Assembly: GCA_963576735.1 (NCBI GenBank)
Contig: OY755171.1
Coordinates: 12,276,001 to 12,340,000, forward strand
Source of the DNA: Bedellia somnulentella
Taxonomy: Eukaryota; Arthropoda; Insecta; Lepidoptera; Bedelliidae
Direction of reading: 5' to 3'
Length of the DNA: 64,000 bases
This document shows, piece by piece, positions 1 to 11,790 of the stretch. A program made the position numbers and the translations under genes. The first letter of the stretch is position 1, and the number at the start of each line of letters is the position of its first letter. The notes below the pieces were generated by a model. It had not been told where the DNA came from. It saw only the letters and a list, made by a program, of their open reading frames with translations, and did no database searches.

Positions 1-569
1 TTTTACCAATTCTACTCTCTGATTAGGGTCGTTGGCCATTTCAAAAGTTTTACTCTTTGGTGTAAGTGCTTTCTTCTCCTTTATCATTCTTTGTTTCAGT
101 CTTCTATTTCTCTGTTCTTCGCTGGAAATTTTTTTCTTTAAATTTTCTTTGAGTGAATCCTTCCTCTTCAGTATACTATTTCTTTTTTTCCGTGAACTAT
201 ACTCCTCCTTCTTGATTCAGATTCTCTTTCCTTATTTAAAAATACAGGAACCTCAGGAATAACTTCATCTTCTGATGATGGCGGCGTATTTTGGTGCACT
301 TACTTATGAGTATCTTGAAGATTTTTTTGTTTTATTCTGTAATCTGTTGAATATGCGACCCAGTTCTTTCTTGCCTTTCTCTGTTCACTTGGACTCATAT
401 CTTTCACGCATTTCCGCTGTCTTTTTATCTTTTAATTTTTAATCCGCTCCTTTTTTTGATACTCGGCCATCAAAACAGGGTCATTTTCTTTCCAATCGCC
501 TCTTTGCCTGTTCTGACTTTTTTTTGCAATTTCCTCTTTCGACAACGTAGTTTTCCTTCTAGGCGCCAT
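1..569 (-). pseudogene. Decayed N-terminal part of a transposon-like basic ORF
   Basis: Read leftwards from an ATG at 569, the frame begins MAPRRKTTLSKEEIAKKSQ. It continues as a Lys/Arg/Gln-rich, probably coiled-coil segment, then an acidic stretch with PPSSEDE, then another basic stretch. In-frame stops and frame changes interrupt it from about 430 leftwards, and it runs off the window edge. Charged N-termini like this, followed by a TPPSS/DE patch, occur in multicopy uncharacterised arthropod proteins that I associate with DNA transposons; that link is from memory. It lies in the APC4 intron downstream of the exon at 1725-1924 and on the same strand. It is not an APC4 exon, because it has stops and no similarity to the expected APC4 helical region. 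Confidence 0.5.
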
Positions 570-640
570 ATTCTGCAACAAATACATTGTGGTATTATGT
601 TAAAACCACACCCTCAACCATCAGTCCCTAGATGTGGCGT

Positions 641-1229
641 CAGGCCCTAGTTACTATTATAACAAGGGCCTGACGGACTAGGGCCTGACGAATCGACACA
701 AAATCAAATGAATCATTTTATTAAAAATCAATATCAAAACCAATAGCCAGTCACAATAACAAGGCAGCCCAAACTCATTAACAGTAGGTAATGAAATCAA
801 TTAGTTATAAAATATATTTTTAACTACTTACCTAGGGCCTGAGAGTTTGACTGGAACAGCACGAGTATGCACAACTAAATCGGCGATAGCATTAACAACA
901 AGATTGCTGCTGTGGCGTTGGTTGTGTTTGTATCTAACTTCACGCCGATGCTATCGAATTGAATGAGTTATTAAAATGCCATACGCTTGGATGGCGCGTA
1001 TTTATGAATTTCGTAAATGACTAGGGCCTGATATTTTTTATCGCTTACACTTTTTGACTTGAAATAATGTGATGAAATAAAATGATATTTTAAATGAAAT
1101 TGTAATGACAATGTTAGTAATGTATATTATACAAGTATAAAGTGAAGTTCAATAAATTTACTCTTATAGATTTATAACTATATTGATATGAATACTAAAT
1201 TCGGGAGATCTTACATGGCTAGGGCCTGA
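641..1229. repeat. Array of an 11-bp motif, CTAGGGCCTGA
   Basis: CTAGGGCCTGA occurs exactly at 679-689, 832-842, 1021-1031 and 1219-1229, and inverted at 641-651. A near copy (AAGGGCCTGA) is at 665-674. The array lies just upstream of the decayed basic ORF that reads left from 569. Subterminal repeats of this kind are where many DNA transposases bind, so this may be the 5' end of that element; this role is inferred. Confidence 0.7.
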
Positions 1230-1724
1230 TGTTTTGGAGTAAGAAGTGGCAATTTTCGGAAATAAATATTATTTTTATATATATTGAAATGAGTGACCAA
1301 ATTTAAGGGAGTTTATAACATCGCTTAGTAGTTTCAAACATTGGATAAAATTAATATTAATATGCGAAAATTGAAGCTAACACCAAGTTAACCAAATTTC
1401 AAATAATTACCCATATGCGTTTATATAAATTATATTTTCACGCGCTGGCATTGTTTACGTAATTTTTCCATAGACTGAAATTGTAATTTTTTAATGGTGA
1501 TTATTCCTCCGTGGTACATCCGATTTTTATCAAAATTGACATAAACCATCTAGACATGGTCCTTGACCACCGTGCAAAATTTCAGGGTTCTGAGTTGAGC
1601 CGTTTGGGAGGAGTACGATCACAACGAAATGCAAAAGTCGGGGGTAAATGGAGCTTCGCTCGCTTCGCTCCAATAATATATATACATTTATATAATACTC
1701 ATATATCCATATTCAATAACTTAC

Positions 1725-4700
1725 CTTAAATCTATCCGGTATTCTAGTTATTCCTCTCAACTCGGCAAGGTAGTAAGTGAGACTTTGTCCAACAATGTTC
1801 AACTGTCTCAGCACCAACTTTTGTATAGTTGAGTAACTTAATTCAACTGAACTGCCAAACTTTTTGAGACCTTTTGCTGTTATTTCTTGCAGCAGGAATA
1901 ATTCTAGTTCCATGGGCGGTACTCCTTGAAATGAAATATTCAGGTTATTATGTTGAGAATATACAGATAAAAAAAAAAGTTTCCTAATGTAGTAGGACGT
2001 TAAAGTTAGTAGATAATCATAATTATTAGACAAGAATTATTTCAAAGTAACCCGTGAAGTCTAAGACTAAGGATGCGGTAAAATCCTTCAACGGATACAT
2101 CATTAATGAATATAAATTTATTTTAGATACTTTTACACTTAAAAGAGGATTTTTTAAAATTCAGCTTGGATTTAGCAGCATGAAATGGTTGGGCTGGGTT
2201 TAAATAAACAATAACAAAACAACCCAACATAGAAACAATTAACAATAAGTGCTTTTGAAAACAAGAATTGATTGCGTGCGCTTGCGTTGGCATCCATACA
2301 AGACTGCAAAAAATTTTTTTTTTTGGTGCAGCTCACCCCGGCTAGTACGAGCTGTGTTTAAACTAGTTATCGCGTAGGATAAAGCAGCCATCTCTTACGC
2401 ACTTACTTAGTATCGTATACTGCCATCTCATTCTAACCGTTATCGTGACGATAAAGTAGGTAATCCATACTAATATTATAAATGGGAAAGTGAGTTTGTT
2501 TGTTTGTTTGTTCCGCTTTCACGCCGTAAATACTAAACCGATTGCTTTGAAATTTTTCAGACGTGTAGTTAGAAGTCTAAATTAAATGATAGGGTACTTT
2601 TTATCCCGGAAAAAATATGTTCCCACGGGAAATCAAAAATATGGTTTGCTTGCTGGATGCATTGGAGATGACGCTGTGTATCGTTTAAAACAACGTAAAA
2701 TATTGTAAACTAATATAAAAATCAAAATTTAGAAGCTTAATGGTACGGTAATGGATCCCCGAAAATAAGGAACTCCCGGGGGATGATGTACTATTTTTTT
2801 ATCGTATACATTTTTTTTACATCTACTTATATTGCAAACGAATATTAACATGTACATTTAGAAGCTAAATGAAACGACGACGATTCCTTGAAACTAAGGA
2901 ATCCGCAAGAGTTCTCATAGGAACATCAAAAAACCTTAACTCATATATGGCTCAAAATATTGCAGCGATTATTTTTATCATCGATGGAATTCACATCAGA
3001 CACTTTGTTAATGTTCATTTTGGAAAGATGAAGGGGTTTTATCAATTTAAATGACACATTTGTTTATCAATAGTAAGACTAATATGAAATAAAGCGTAAT
3101 AAAAATTTGACACCGCCCCGGTAACGTCTCCGTGGCGTAGCGGTATAACTAACTACTATGAATATTTAATTAGAACTATTATGAATCAATCGTCCCGGGT
3201 TCGTATCTCAGGTAATTCAAGCTTTTTGTAAAAAAATGTTTTGTTAGCTTAAAATAACACTATATATAATAATAACAAGCACTATCCCTTCAATTTAGCG
3301 ATTATTTTGGAAGGAGATCCACCACTAATCATCCCTACATTGCCGAGCAATTGCTGCAAGCTCTCCCACTATCACCAACGGTCAGTGTAGGGGGCAGCAC
3401 CGTGCCGTCGCCGCAGCGCCAAACTACTATCCGTATCTGTACTTACTAAAGATATTCTCATTTCTGAACATAAAAACTTGGTATATTTGTTTCATGATTC
3501 TTATGAACAATTAAAAAGGATTTTTTGTAACTCAACCCCTAACGGGTTGATATAGCAAATGAAAGTTAATATAGAGTTTTTTTACATTTTATAATAAAAC
3601 TTGGTGCGATTGAATTTATGAAATCCATCTATCAATCATTCATGAGTATATGCTAACAACCATAAATTCCATAAAAGGGTAGCCATAGCTTCGGAGATAC
3701 TAATTCTTCATCCAATTTTGGAAATATATTGATAAAAGATAGGTTAATAAAGGTTGTTAGTGATGGGTCACAAACTGCATCGCCCAACAATCACTCAAAA
3801 AGCCTCAATATCCTTTATGTCATTTACAACGCCCGCGGGATTATAAATATAAAAAACAGAAGTTGAGATAGTGTTTCGGTATTTTGGTATTATATAAACT
3901 GGATGCAAAAAATGAAGTCCACGCGGACGAAGTCGCGGGGCAAAAAGCTAGTGTACAATATATTCCATTTTAACTCATCGGCTCTAATTTACCTACTACC
4001 TTCATTTGAAAATTTTGCGCACTCAACATGTGTGAAAGAAAATTATGAGGTAATTTCAATTATTTTACAGAAAATAAAATATTATGAACATGACTGGGTG
4101 ATCTGCGTCGACTTGAAGATGGTAATTTTTTTACTGAGTCAACAGAGTGGTTATACTAAATACCCATGCTTTATTTGTCTCTGGGACAGTCGAGCCAAAT
4201 CAGATCATGGGACACAAAAAAATTGGCCTATGAGAGATGCTCTTGTTTATTGGGGAAAGAAATGTTATAAATGAACCCTTAGTTTCATGAGAAAAAATCA
4301 TATTTCTTCTATTGCACATAAAATTAGGGCTAATGAAGCAATTTGTTAAGGCTCTCGACAGAAATGGGCAATGTTTTCAGTTTATTTCACAGAAACATCC
4401 TTATTTAAGTACTGAAAATCTTAAAGCAGGTATCTTTGAAGGACCTCAAGTACGATATCATAATGCTTAATTAATAAATGACACCACTAATTTTGAGACT
4501 TCTATGAATGAATTGGAAAGACTTGCGTGGAAATCTTTTGTAGCAGTTATGCAAAATTTCCTAGGAAATCATAAGACTGACAACTATGTAGAATTAGTAG
4601 AGGAAATAGTAGTTCGTTTCAAAGATTTTGGTTGTAATTTGAGTATAAAATACACTATCTCAATAGTCATCTGGATCAATTCCAACACAATTTAAGAGAT

Positions 4701-7700
4701 CTAAGCGAAGAACAAGGAGAATGTTTCCACCAAGACATAAAAACGATGGAGAATAGATACCAGGGAACGTGGGACACTCATATGATGGCTGACTATTGTT
4801 GGGGAAGCATGCAAGATTGCCCAAGTCAGTTTCATCGTAGGAAATCACTCAAAAGGCAATTTTTGGATGTTCAATGTCAATAAAACATCATTTTATTGTA
4901 AAATGTGTAATTTTTTTATCTCGGGAACTAGCTGATAGAAAAAAAACCGGTGACATTTTTGATATCGCCATGTATGACTTACTTAAAATCGTTGTAGGCC
5001 TTAATAGATATCTACCATAAGTACTAGAAAGGTGCTGAAATAATAATAGTTTATGAGTAATAGCCGAAAATGGAATACCTTTTTTTATCTCAGGTTATAA
5101 CTTCTGCAACTTCTATTATGCAGTAAAATTCAATGAGCTACCACCTGTCGCACATATTTTTAAGACCTTTATTATGAATTAACACGATTTTAGACTTTGA
5201 CTAGATACAGGGGAAAGAGATTCTATTGAGGTGCGCAGATATTTCCGACGGGTTATTCGTCGGTTAAAGAATGTCTTACCCATCATTAGAAGTTCCAGAA
5301 AGTCAGCAGACACGCCACCTTCTGGCACAGACGCTGCATAATCGGCCATTTTTGTATCCATTTCTAATAGTATATGCTCCCAAGCTTCACTTACTGACGT
5401 CATCGTTTGATCAAGACTCGAGACAAGTTGGACTATTTGACTGTGCTTATTAGCCACCGTAAAAACATCCTCAGCGTACGCGGAGAGAATACTCGTATTG
5501 ATCAGAGCCACTGAAAGGTGGTTGCTTCCTTTATCGACGTAAATAACTTGAAGGACACTAAAGTCATCAGAAAATATCATATCAAGCACTTTATACTCTC
5601 CACAATTGTCATTGACAATATCTGCCAAGTTTATAGTATCGAAAGGAAATCTTCCAAATATACTCATATGAATATACCCCGTTCCGTAAGCAATCATAAG
5701 TATATTGAGTTGAGTTTGTTCTTGGGTCTCTTTAATCTCTTTGCATTTCTCTTCAGTGCCTTCGTTTTTGTAATTGCCGTCTACTTGAGGATTTGATAAA
5801 AATATGGATGCATCATCCTGAAAGAATACATAGAAAAAAAATTTCTTCATACCCATAATAATTAGATTCATAACAATATTTAGCAACATGTAGGTACTCT
5901 GAACATCAGGTCACAATAATTTCGCATGATGTTTATCAGCTATAAAAATTATATACTGTTCGTTTGTACGCAGCCATTTGGAATATGCATCACAGGTATG
6001 GAATGGAACCCAACTTATAATATTTATAATTTACGTATTGAAGGTATACAGAGGAAATTTCTGCGGTATCTGCTTCCTGGCTAACATTGCAAGAGGCACC
6101 ATGGACACACCGGAACTCCTCGCGCGCATCTTCTTGCGGTCTAACCAGCTTGGACTGAGACAACGTCCTGTACTGTTTATTTCTGCAGCCTGTACTAATT
6201 ATCGTAAGAATTCCTTCTTAATTCGAGCACCAGCTAATTTTACTGAACTATCTCTTGATGTTGACCTATTTTGCAACAGCATTGCCACCATAAAGCGATT
6301 AATGACGCAAAGTTATTTTAACTCCTCGTTATATGTACGTACCTACATAATATAATATTATTACATAATTAATTAACTTTTCCTCGATCATTTATTGTCT
6401 ATGTTTTTGTTTGTTAACATTCTATCTGTGGAGATTTGTTAATAGTCCAAGATCCCAGAGCGATAAGACATAACTTATTTTCTAAAAGATGAAACTTTAA
6501 GTTCTCAGTAGTGTCTCATGTACTCTGTATACCTGCGTGTTTGTGAAGTTTGCACAGTGACACCTGGGCAGGTACCAGGTGCGAAAGGTGACTAAAAATA
6601 AGAGTAACTTTACTTAAATTTAGATGGCTGATTTTTAGATATATTTTAAAGAATATCATTCTCAAATAGTATCGCAAGTATCAGACACTTCTCTTGGGCC
6701 AAAACTTTTGTCAGACGCTTTAAAGCTCCACCAAAAATAAATGAACTTTACTTATTTTCTAATGTCTGATTTTTTTATATGTTATCAAGATAACTATTAC
6801 AAAATTATATTTAGTCAGTCAGACGAATTGGAACGACCAAAAATCCACTAAACACAAAAATTATTCGGCCTTGAGTACGGTTACGAGAGCATTATGCATG
6901 CGTTTCAGAGCGAGTGAGACGTCCATAGTAACCCGGTTCTCCTTCTTTAACTCACATTCTGTGTATGTGCGCGCAATGTATAATATAGATCTGGGGGCAC
7001 GGTAGTGCCCCCGCCAAGTCGAGCGCGAAGCAAACACTGCCGTACCATCCTTTACTGGAACCGTTTCGCCGCATTTTCAGGCCCCCATTCGAGAACCTCT
7101 GGATAGGATTAAATCGCTGAAATTTTTGTCACCTAGAAATTCGTAATCACACACTTGAAATCCAAAATTTCAAGTCGGTAGATTTATGAATTCCCAAGTT
7201 AAGCTAATGCAAAGTTTCGCATTTTCGACACAGACTGACTCACTGATCATCAAAATAGAACTAGTACTTCCCATAGACCTACAGAGCTGAAATTTGGTAC
7301 GGAGGTAGATTTTAACGCCCACATAAAGAAAAAACAAGGTTCAGAACAAGGTTTATGTAAGATCTGAAATAACCATAAGAGTACTTATTCAGACTTAACG
7401 CCTGAACAAATATTACGCAAAAATACCATCGCGAGAACAATTGCCGTCACCCGTACGTCAGGCGCTTAACATACATACATACATATACTCACGGCTATAA
7501 ATCCCTTAATGGGGTAGCCAGAGCTTGGGAATGAGAAATTTCTCAGCCACTTTCGGAAGTTGATTGGGGAAAAGATGGTAATAATAAATATTATTGGTGA
7601 CGGGTCTCCAACCACATCGCCCAAAAATCACTTAAAAATGCCCCTATACACTTAGTCGCCTTTTACGATCACCCACGGGTAGAAATGGGGTAATAATATT

Positions 7701-10700
7701 CTAAGCCGACACTAAACGGCAAATATTTTATCGAAAGCAGTAAGTACTTTTTGGAATATTTAAATTCTTCGCTCTGATAAACATGCGCATAGTGCTCTCG
7801 CGTTCGTACTCACGGCCGAATAATTTTTGTGTTTTGTGGCTTTTTGGTCATTCCAATTTGTCTGACTGACTAAATATAATTTTGTAATAGTTATCTTGAT
7901 AACATATAAAAAAATCAGACATTAGAAAATAAGTAAAGTTCATTTTTTTTTGGTGGAGCTTTAAAGCGTCTGACAAAAGTTTTGGCCCAAGAAAAGTGTC
8001 TGATACTTGCGATACTATTTGAGAATGATATTCTTTAAAATATATCTAAAAATCAGCCATCTAAATTTAAGTAAAGTTACTCTTATTTTTAGTCACCTTT
8101 CGCACCTGGTACCTGCCCAGGTGTCACTGTGCAAACTTCACAAACACGCAGGTATACAGAGTACATGAGACACTACTGAGAACTTAAAGTTTCATCTTTT
8201 AGAAAATAAGTTATGTCTTATCGCTCTGGGATCTTACTCTATAATAGCATTGGACGATCTATCTTACCATTATATTGTATACTTTTGTCTGTAAATCTTC
8301 CTAAGAAAATAAAATAATAAATTAATAAACACCTTCAGGGTTAAATTTAACATTGTATACTTAATATTTATAATTATGATCTGCTTAATTACTGCAAAAA
8401 ACCACTTACATAGACATTATATTCAGTGCTAGCTTTTAGTACTCCGGCTCTAACTGGCCAAGTGATGCAGGTGACTCCACGGTTATCTGAATCAAACTCC
8501 TCCAAAGTATGGTGATCGAGGTTTATCTTATGAAGAATTTCTTTGTCTTCAATATCCACTACACATACCAGTCCAGAACTATATCCAATTGCTAATGCCT
8601 GCCAATAAAAAAAAATAGTTTATTTCGATTGATTAAGATAAAACTAATTCAGTGACATTAAGATATTATGAAAAAGAAATATTTCAACCTTATACAGCTC
8701 TGTACAGGAATTCTTATATAAAGCCTACAACAGGAAGTTACCCTTGAATAATCTAAGTATAGGATTGCATCATGATATGTGCATTTATTAACAGCCAGTT
8801 TTTACCACTGAGCTTAATATTAAAAGCCTTTTCATAAAATTTGGTAATGAAAATAAAAAGTACTTAATATATTATGTGGCCATATTTACCTTCCCATCAG
8901 GTCTCCATGCCATAGCTCGTACAAGATCATTTTCTTGAGAAGGAGACAATGCCCATACTTTTTGCCAAAGTCTGTAGACTTGCACTTCTCCTTTGTAAAT
9001 CAGAATTAATACAATTTTATTTCAAAACCATACAAAATGACTAGAGAATCATAAATAAAAAGTATTAAATAAATAATAATACATTTGGGCATAAACTACA
9101 CCGATTAAGTTTACCCCAAACTGAGTAGAACTTCATGACTTGTATTATGGGATACTAACTCGATGATATATTTGATATTATATTGTACACATAAAAATAT
9201 CACGTAAGTACACTGTCCATGCAAAACGTGGGTACTCTGAACACCAGGTGACAAAGTCACGTGATGTTCAGAAGTATTAGTACCTCTGCCAACTACTTTA
9301 ATATTCGGTGTGAACGTTTATGCTTATTATTATGCTTATTATGTAATAAAAATAACATCCAAGAAACAATAATCTATCCTCATCACATAAATGTTACTCC
9401 CAGTAGGATTCAAATCCGCAACCTCAGGACCTAGAAGCAGGTCACTTATCCACTCAGTCTAGACAATCAACTACATACATACATACATACATATACTCAC
9501 GGCTATATTTCCCTAGAAGGGGTAGCCAGAGCTAAGGAATTATAAATTCCTCAGCCACTTTTGGAAGTTGAGTGGGGAAAAGATGGTAAAAATAAAGGTT
9601 TTTGGTGATGGGTCTCCAACCGCATCGCCCAAAAATCCAATAAAATACCCAACAGTCAACTAATCATAATCAAACCAGAAATCCAAGAAAAACTATTGTT
9701 CTGTACAAAGCAGTTAATGCAGCCTGCCCTAAATATGCAAGAAGTATTGTCATGTGCATCATTTGTTCAATATTTTTAAAGGAACCCTTCATTTATTAAC
9801 ACCACTACATCTTTTCATCAAACAAGAAGCAACTGCCTCAGCTGTGAGACTAAATGCAAACAAGCTATGGAAATCCAAGAAAGTCCCTCACACTGAAATC
9901 CTTAGCAGGATGTTGAAGGAGGCACCTAGATTATCGGCTCTGAATGACAGGATTCCTAAATTATTCCTCTTTGACAAGAAATACAAAATATAACTGTCAG
10001 AAAATCCAAATCAGGGCCTCAATGAAAGACTGTTTCCTTACTTGACTTGGAATATGTGTGATAGCTTTAATCAGCAAAAAAGGCAAAGTGGTGTGTACAA
10101 AAGCTAAATTTTAGAAGTAGAAAGGGGAGCTCCAACCAGTGAGTGAGTGCAGAATATTTATGTCTCACAGCACTGGGCTTGAAACTTTCAGGAGGCTTAT
10201 TCCAGTAGCGCAAGGGATTACTTATTAAGGGTTGTGCAACCATACCAGACAAGTTGTTTTCATTGTTTGTCTGTTCTATATTTATGAAAGATCTCTGAGG
10301 CTTTTAGCCAATAGGATATCAGTTTGTCAGTATCTAAGAAAATCCTTTAAGATGTCTCTTGCAAGTTCCTACAACTAGTGGGAAAGTGTAATCAAACAAA
10401 GCTTCATTGTACTTCAAAGTATTCAATGACTAAGTATATCTATCGACCAATCAAAGACAAGACATATTGTGAATAGACATATAGTATTAACCATCAACAG
10501 ACTGTACACGAGGTGACAATAATGTTGCTTGATGGATATAAGTATCAGTACCTCTACCGCTCCTTTGGGATACACGGCGAGAATATTTGAGTCTTGAGTG
10601 TTTTATCAACAGTGTTTATCTCATGCAGTGATAGAATTTATATCGCAGGTGGAATGAATATAAAAACATAATATTAAATTTAAAATTGGAAAGTTCTCCC

Positions 10701-10876
10701 ATACAAGTCATATATCGATTTGATGATTTTAAAGACATACAGAACCGTTTCTTTGCACAAAACTAACCTTTAAAATTGCTCAGTGCTAATAAGTCGAGTC
10801 TATTACTCCAGACCATTAGGTCCACCTGGTTTGCAACATGCTTCTCTTCCATTTGCCGCATCCCGCAGTTATTCAT
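1725..10876 (-). CDS. Anapc4: Anaphase-promoting complex subunit 4 (APC4) homologue, 5' part
   Basis: Coding exons in transcript order: 10768-10876, 8890-8990, 8410-8598, 5280-5817, 1725-1924. The junctions are in phase (1137 nt, 379 codons) with GT/AG borders. APC4 is a scaffold subunit of the APC/C ubiquitin ligase, which marks cyclins and securin for destruction. The start at 10876 gives MNNCGMRQMEEKHVANQ. An N-terminal WD40 propeller follows, with AMAWRPDGKALAIGYSSG across exons 2-3, close to the human WRPDGK segment. Exon 4 matches human APC4 around SEAWEHILLEMD. Exon 5 matches human GLKKLGQSIESSYSSIQKLV as GLKKFGSSVELSYSTIQKLV, the start of the helical insert. The C-terminal half is left of the window. 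Introns are loaded with mobile DNA, including a 1.8-kb foldback element in intron 3. Confidence 0.92.
1925..2463. other. APC4 intron 4 stretch, no gene seen
   Basis: AT-rich intronic sequence between exon 5 and the first recognisable repeat. No open frame resembles a known protein. Confidence 0.6.
2464..2632 (+). repeat. Lepidopteran-type interspersed repeat fragment
   Basis: It starts with an ATCCATACTAATATTATAAA-like segment, has a (TTTG)n tract at about 2494-2511, and continues with CGATTGCTTTGAAATTTTTC. From memory, this composition (TAATATTATAAATG, then TTTG repeats) is very common in moth and butterfly genomes. Class not assigned. Confidence 0.45.
3127..3225 (+). repeat. tRNA-derived SINE head (fragment)
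   Basis: A pol III A-box-like TGGCGTAGCGG is followed about 60 bp later by a B-box-like GGGTTCGTATC. The spacing is stretched by an AT-rich insert, so this is a decayed SINE head rather than a tRNA. Confidence 0.5.
3650..3845 (+). repeat. Dispersed repeat family B, diverged copy
   Basis: Shares the order of blocks with other copies in this window: ATAAATTCC..AAAGGGTAGCC, then ATAAAGGTTGTTAGTGATGG, then CATCGCCCAACAATCACT. It lacks the (ACAT)n start seen in better copies (for example 21985-22232). Probably a SINE or a LINE 3' end. Confidence 0.55.
3960..4885 (+). pseudogene. Relic of an arthropod multicopy transposon-like protein
   Basis: Broken frames carry, in order, a segment with LKMVIFLLSQQSGYTKYPCF and WDSRAKSDH (about 4108-4205), a segment with FVAVMQNFLGNHKTDNYVEL (about 4537-4596), and a segment with LSEEQGECFHQDIKTMENRY (about 4700-4760) and MMADYCWG. 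From memory, these blocks occur in this order in an uncharacterised arthropod family repeated many times per genome (the GFTKFPC..LCLWDSR and EEQGERFHQDI hallmarks). Stops and frameshifts between the blocks make it non-functional. It lies in APC4 intron 4 on the opposite strand. It may belong to the same family as the N-terminal fragment at 1-569, but nothing here proves it. Confidence 0.65.
5888..5936 (+). repeat. SINE family A, short fragment
   Basis: GTAGGTACTCTGAACATCAGGTCACAAT-type tail sequence, matching the fuller copies near 9240 and 21410. Confidence 0.55.
5960..6350 (+). mobile_element. LINE reverse transcriptase C-terminal fragment
   Basis: The plus-strand frame contains MEYASQVWNGTQ, then MDTPELLARIFLRSN and a CTNYRKNSFLIRAPANF segment. 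The EYAS.VWN motif followed by DCPELL and TTNYRRNSF is typical of the region downstream of the RT domain in jockey/CR1-like LINEs. The copy is short, missing the catalytic part, and is interrupted within the first 50 residues. It lies in APC4 intron 3. Confidence 0.6.
6449..8235. mobile_element. Foldback element with arms of about 465 bp
   Basis: The left arm (6449-6914) is repeated in reverse complement at 7768-8235. Both outer ends read AAGATCCCAGAGCGATAAGA. Over most of their length the arms differ by only a few bases, then diverge towards the middle. The core of about 850 bp has no open frame but holds a small hairpin (6993-7012) and a family B repeat (7474-7715). No clear target duplication was found next to the ends. 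Long arms with no coding capacity suggest a non-autonomous foldback or large-TIR DNA transposon. It sits in APC4 intron 3, so its transcript could form a long double strand. Confidence 0.75.
7474..7715 (+). repeat. Dispersed repeat family B, near full length
   Basis: Starts with (ACAT)n and ATACTCACGGCTATAAATCC, followed by GGGGTAGCCAGAGCT, AAGATGGTAA, GGGTCTCCAACC.CATCGCCC and ends with AAATGGGGTAA..TTCTAAGCCGACACTA. It is nested in the core of the foldback element, so it is younger than that element or was carried by it. Confidence 0.7.
8241..8409. other. APC4 intron 3, proximal stretch
   Basis: AT-rich intronic sequence between the foldback element and APC4 exon 3, ending at the splice donor at 8405-8409. 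Nothing else seen. Confidence 0.6.
9195..9330 (+). repeat. SINE family A, 3' part
   Basis: Carries TAAGTACACTGTCCATGCAA, GGGTACTCTGAACACCAGGT, GTGATGTTCAGAAGTATTAG and TTCGGTGTGAACGTTTATG, the 3' half of the SINE whose fuller copy is at 21145-21515. Confidence 0.7.
9474..9650 (+). repeat. Dispersed repeat family B copy
   Basis: (ACAT)n start, then TACTCACGGCTATATTTCCC, GGGGTAGCCAGAGCTAAGG, AAGATGGTAA and CCAACCGCATCGCCCAAAAA. The 3' end is lost. Confidence 0.7.
9690..9993 (+). mobile_element. LINE reverse transcriptase/RNase H linker fragment
   Basis: The frame from 9754 contains LLTPLHLFIKQEATASAVRL, LWKSKKVPHTEIL and RIPKLFLFDKKYKI. From memory, the PPLDLFIK.EA..AAVRL / PHTEIL / FDKKY order marks the segment between the RT and RNase H domains of I/R1-type LINEs. 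No RT or RNase H catalytic motif remains nearby. It is inside APC4 intron 1. Confidence 0.6.
10495..10605 (+). repeat. SINE family A, diverged 3' fragment
   Basis: GAGGTGACAATAATGTTGC, TCAGTACCTCTACC and a GAGTCTTGAG tail follow the order of the family A 3' end, with several substitutions. Confidence 0.45.
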
Positions 10877-11491
10877 TTTAAATGGTTAGTACTCGTAACG
10901 TTTCACCGACAAAATTACTAATGTACTTCTAAGTTTTGTAATATTCTTTGAAGTAAAGGAACCCAGTAACCTCGTTTCCCTTCTTTTGCTACCGCATATT
11001 TTATTTTGTTCTGTTAGTAATAAATTACTATAGAATATAATATTTTGAGGATTTCACAGATGTAATGTAATGTAAATTGTAAAATATAAACAACAATAGT
11101 TTTTTATTTGTTTTCGCCGGTCCGATCCGCAGCCGCAGTGTTGCCGGTGGCAGATAATCATAACCCGATGATGAGTGATACGGCTAAAAAAAGTAATATT
11201 CGAGAAAAGTAACACTAGGTTAGCTTTGAAGCTTCGCATGCCAAAAATTTAAGAAAATCTGGACAATAGGGAATATGCATAAAATTTTAAATGCCCTAAA
11301 ACTTTTTTTCACGAATACTTATTATCGCAATATTATAATTAAAAGGTTTTTTTTTAATTTACTTATTATTTAAACCCCTAAAATAATATTCAAAAAGTGC
11401 AAAATAAGGGAACGAAATTCAAATGCGAAATGTGACGTCATCTGACACGAAATTGTATTCAAAAGCGTCGAAAACACTAAGGTAAAGGTAC
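10877..11491. promoter_or_regulatory. APC4 upstream region
   Basis: Non-coding sequence between the APC4 start codon and the LTR element. No clear TATA box is seen. A TGACGTCA palindrome (CRE-like) occurs at about 11432. From about 11215 the sequence also forms one arm of an imperfect inverted repeat whose other arm lies beyond the LTR element (about 19970-20250). Confidence 0.4.
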
Positions 11492-11769
11492 TGTTATAGT
11501 ATGAGCATCTGTATACTAAAGTGTTTAGTCAGCAGATACAACAATTCAGTAATCATAATTCAGTCCGCCTTCTCTTTCGAGAAGCCGGGATTTACTTTAC
11601 TTTACATCTGACATCCAAGTAGAACACTAGTCCTTTTTTTTCTCATTTTACTAATTCCATTTTACTATTTCATTTTGTTAATTACTATTTCATTTGATTT
11701 CATTTATTAAATCTAGTGTCTATTCAAAAAGTGTTTTTTAAAAGAAGCCCGTCGAAGTCCTTTATAACA
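11492..11769 (+). repeat. 5' LTR
   Basis: 278 bp, with TG...CA termini inside TGTTATAG...TATAACA. No TATA box is evident. Two TTCAGT initiator-like sites occur near the start (about 11550 and 11566). It matches the 3' LTR over its full length by eye. Confidence 0.92.
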
Positions 11770-11770
11770 T

Positions 11771-11790
11771 TGGTGGCAGCTCAAAGGGAT
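11771..11790 (+). other. Candidate primer-binding site
   Basis: TGGTGGCAGCTC begins one base after the LTR, the position and TGG start expected for a tRNA primer-binding site. I did not assign the tRNA. Confidence 0.55.

Noticed and set aside
1511..1729. Short plus-strand open frame near the left edge
   Set aside because: No similarity, and it ends opposite an APC4 exon on the other strand.
5179..5279. Extension of the APC4 exon past LLMMG to a C-terminal stop near 5179
   Set aside because: The homology to APC4 stops exactly at a GTAAG donor and resumes in phase at 1924, so the extra residues are intron translation.
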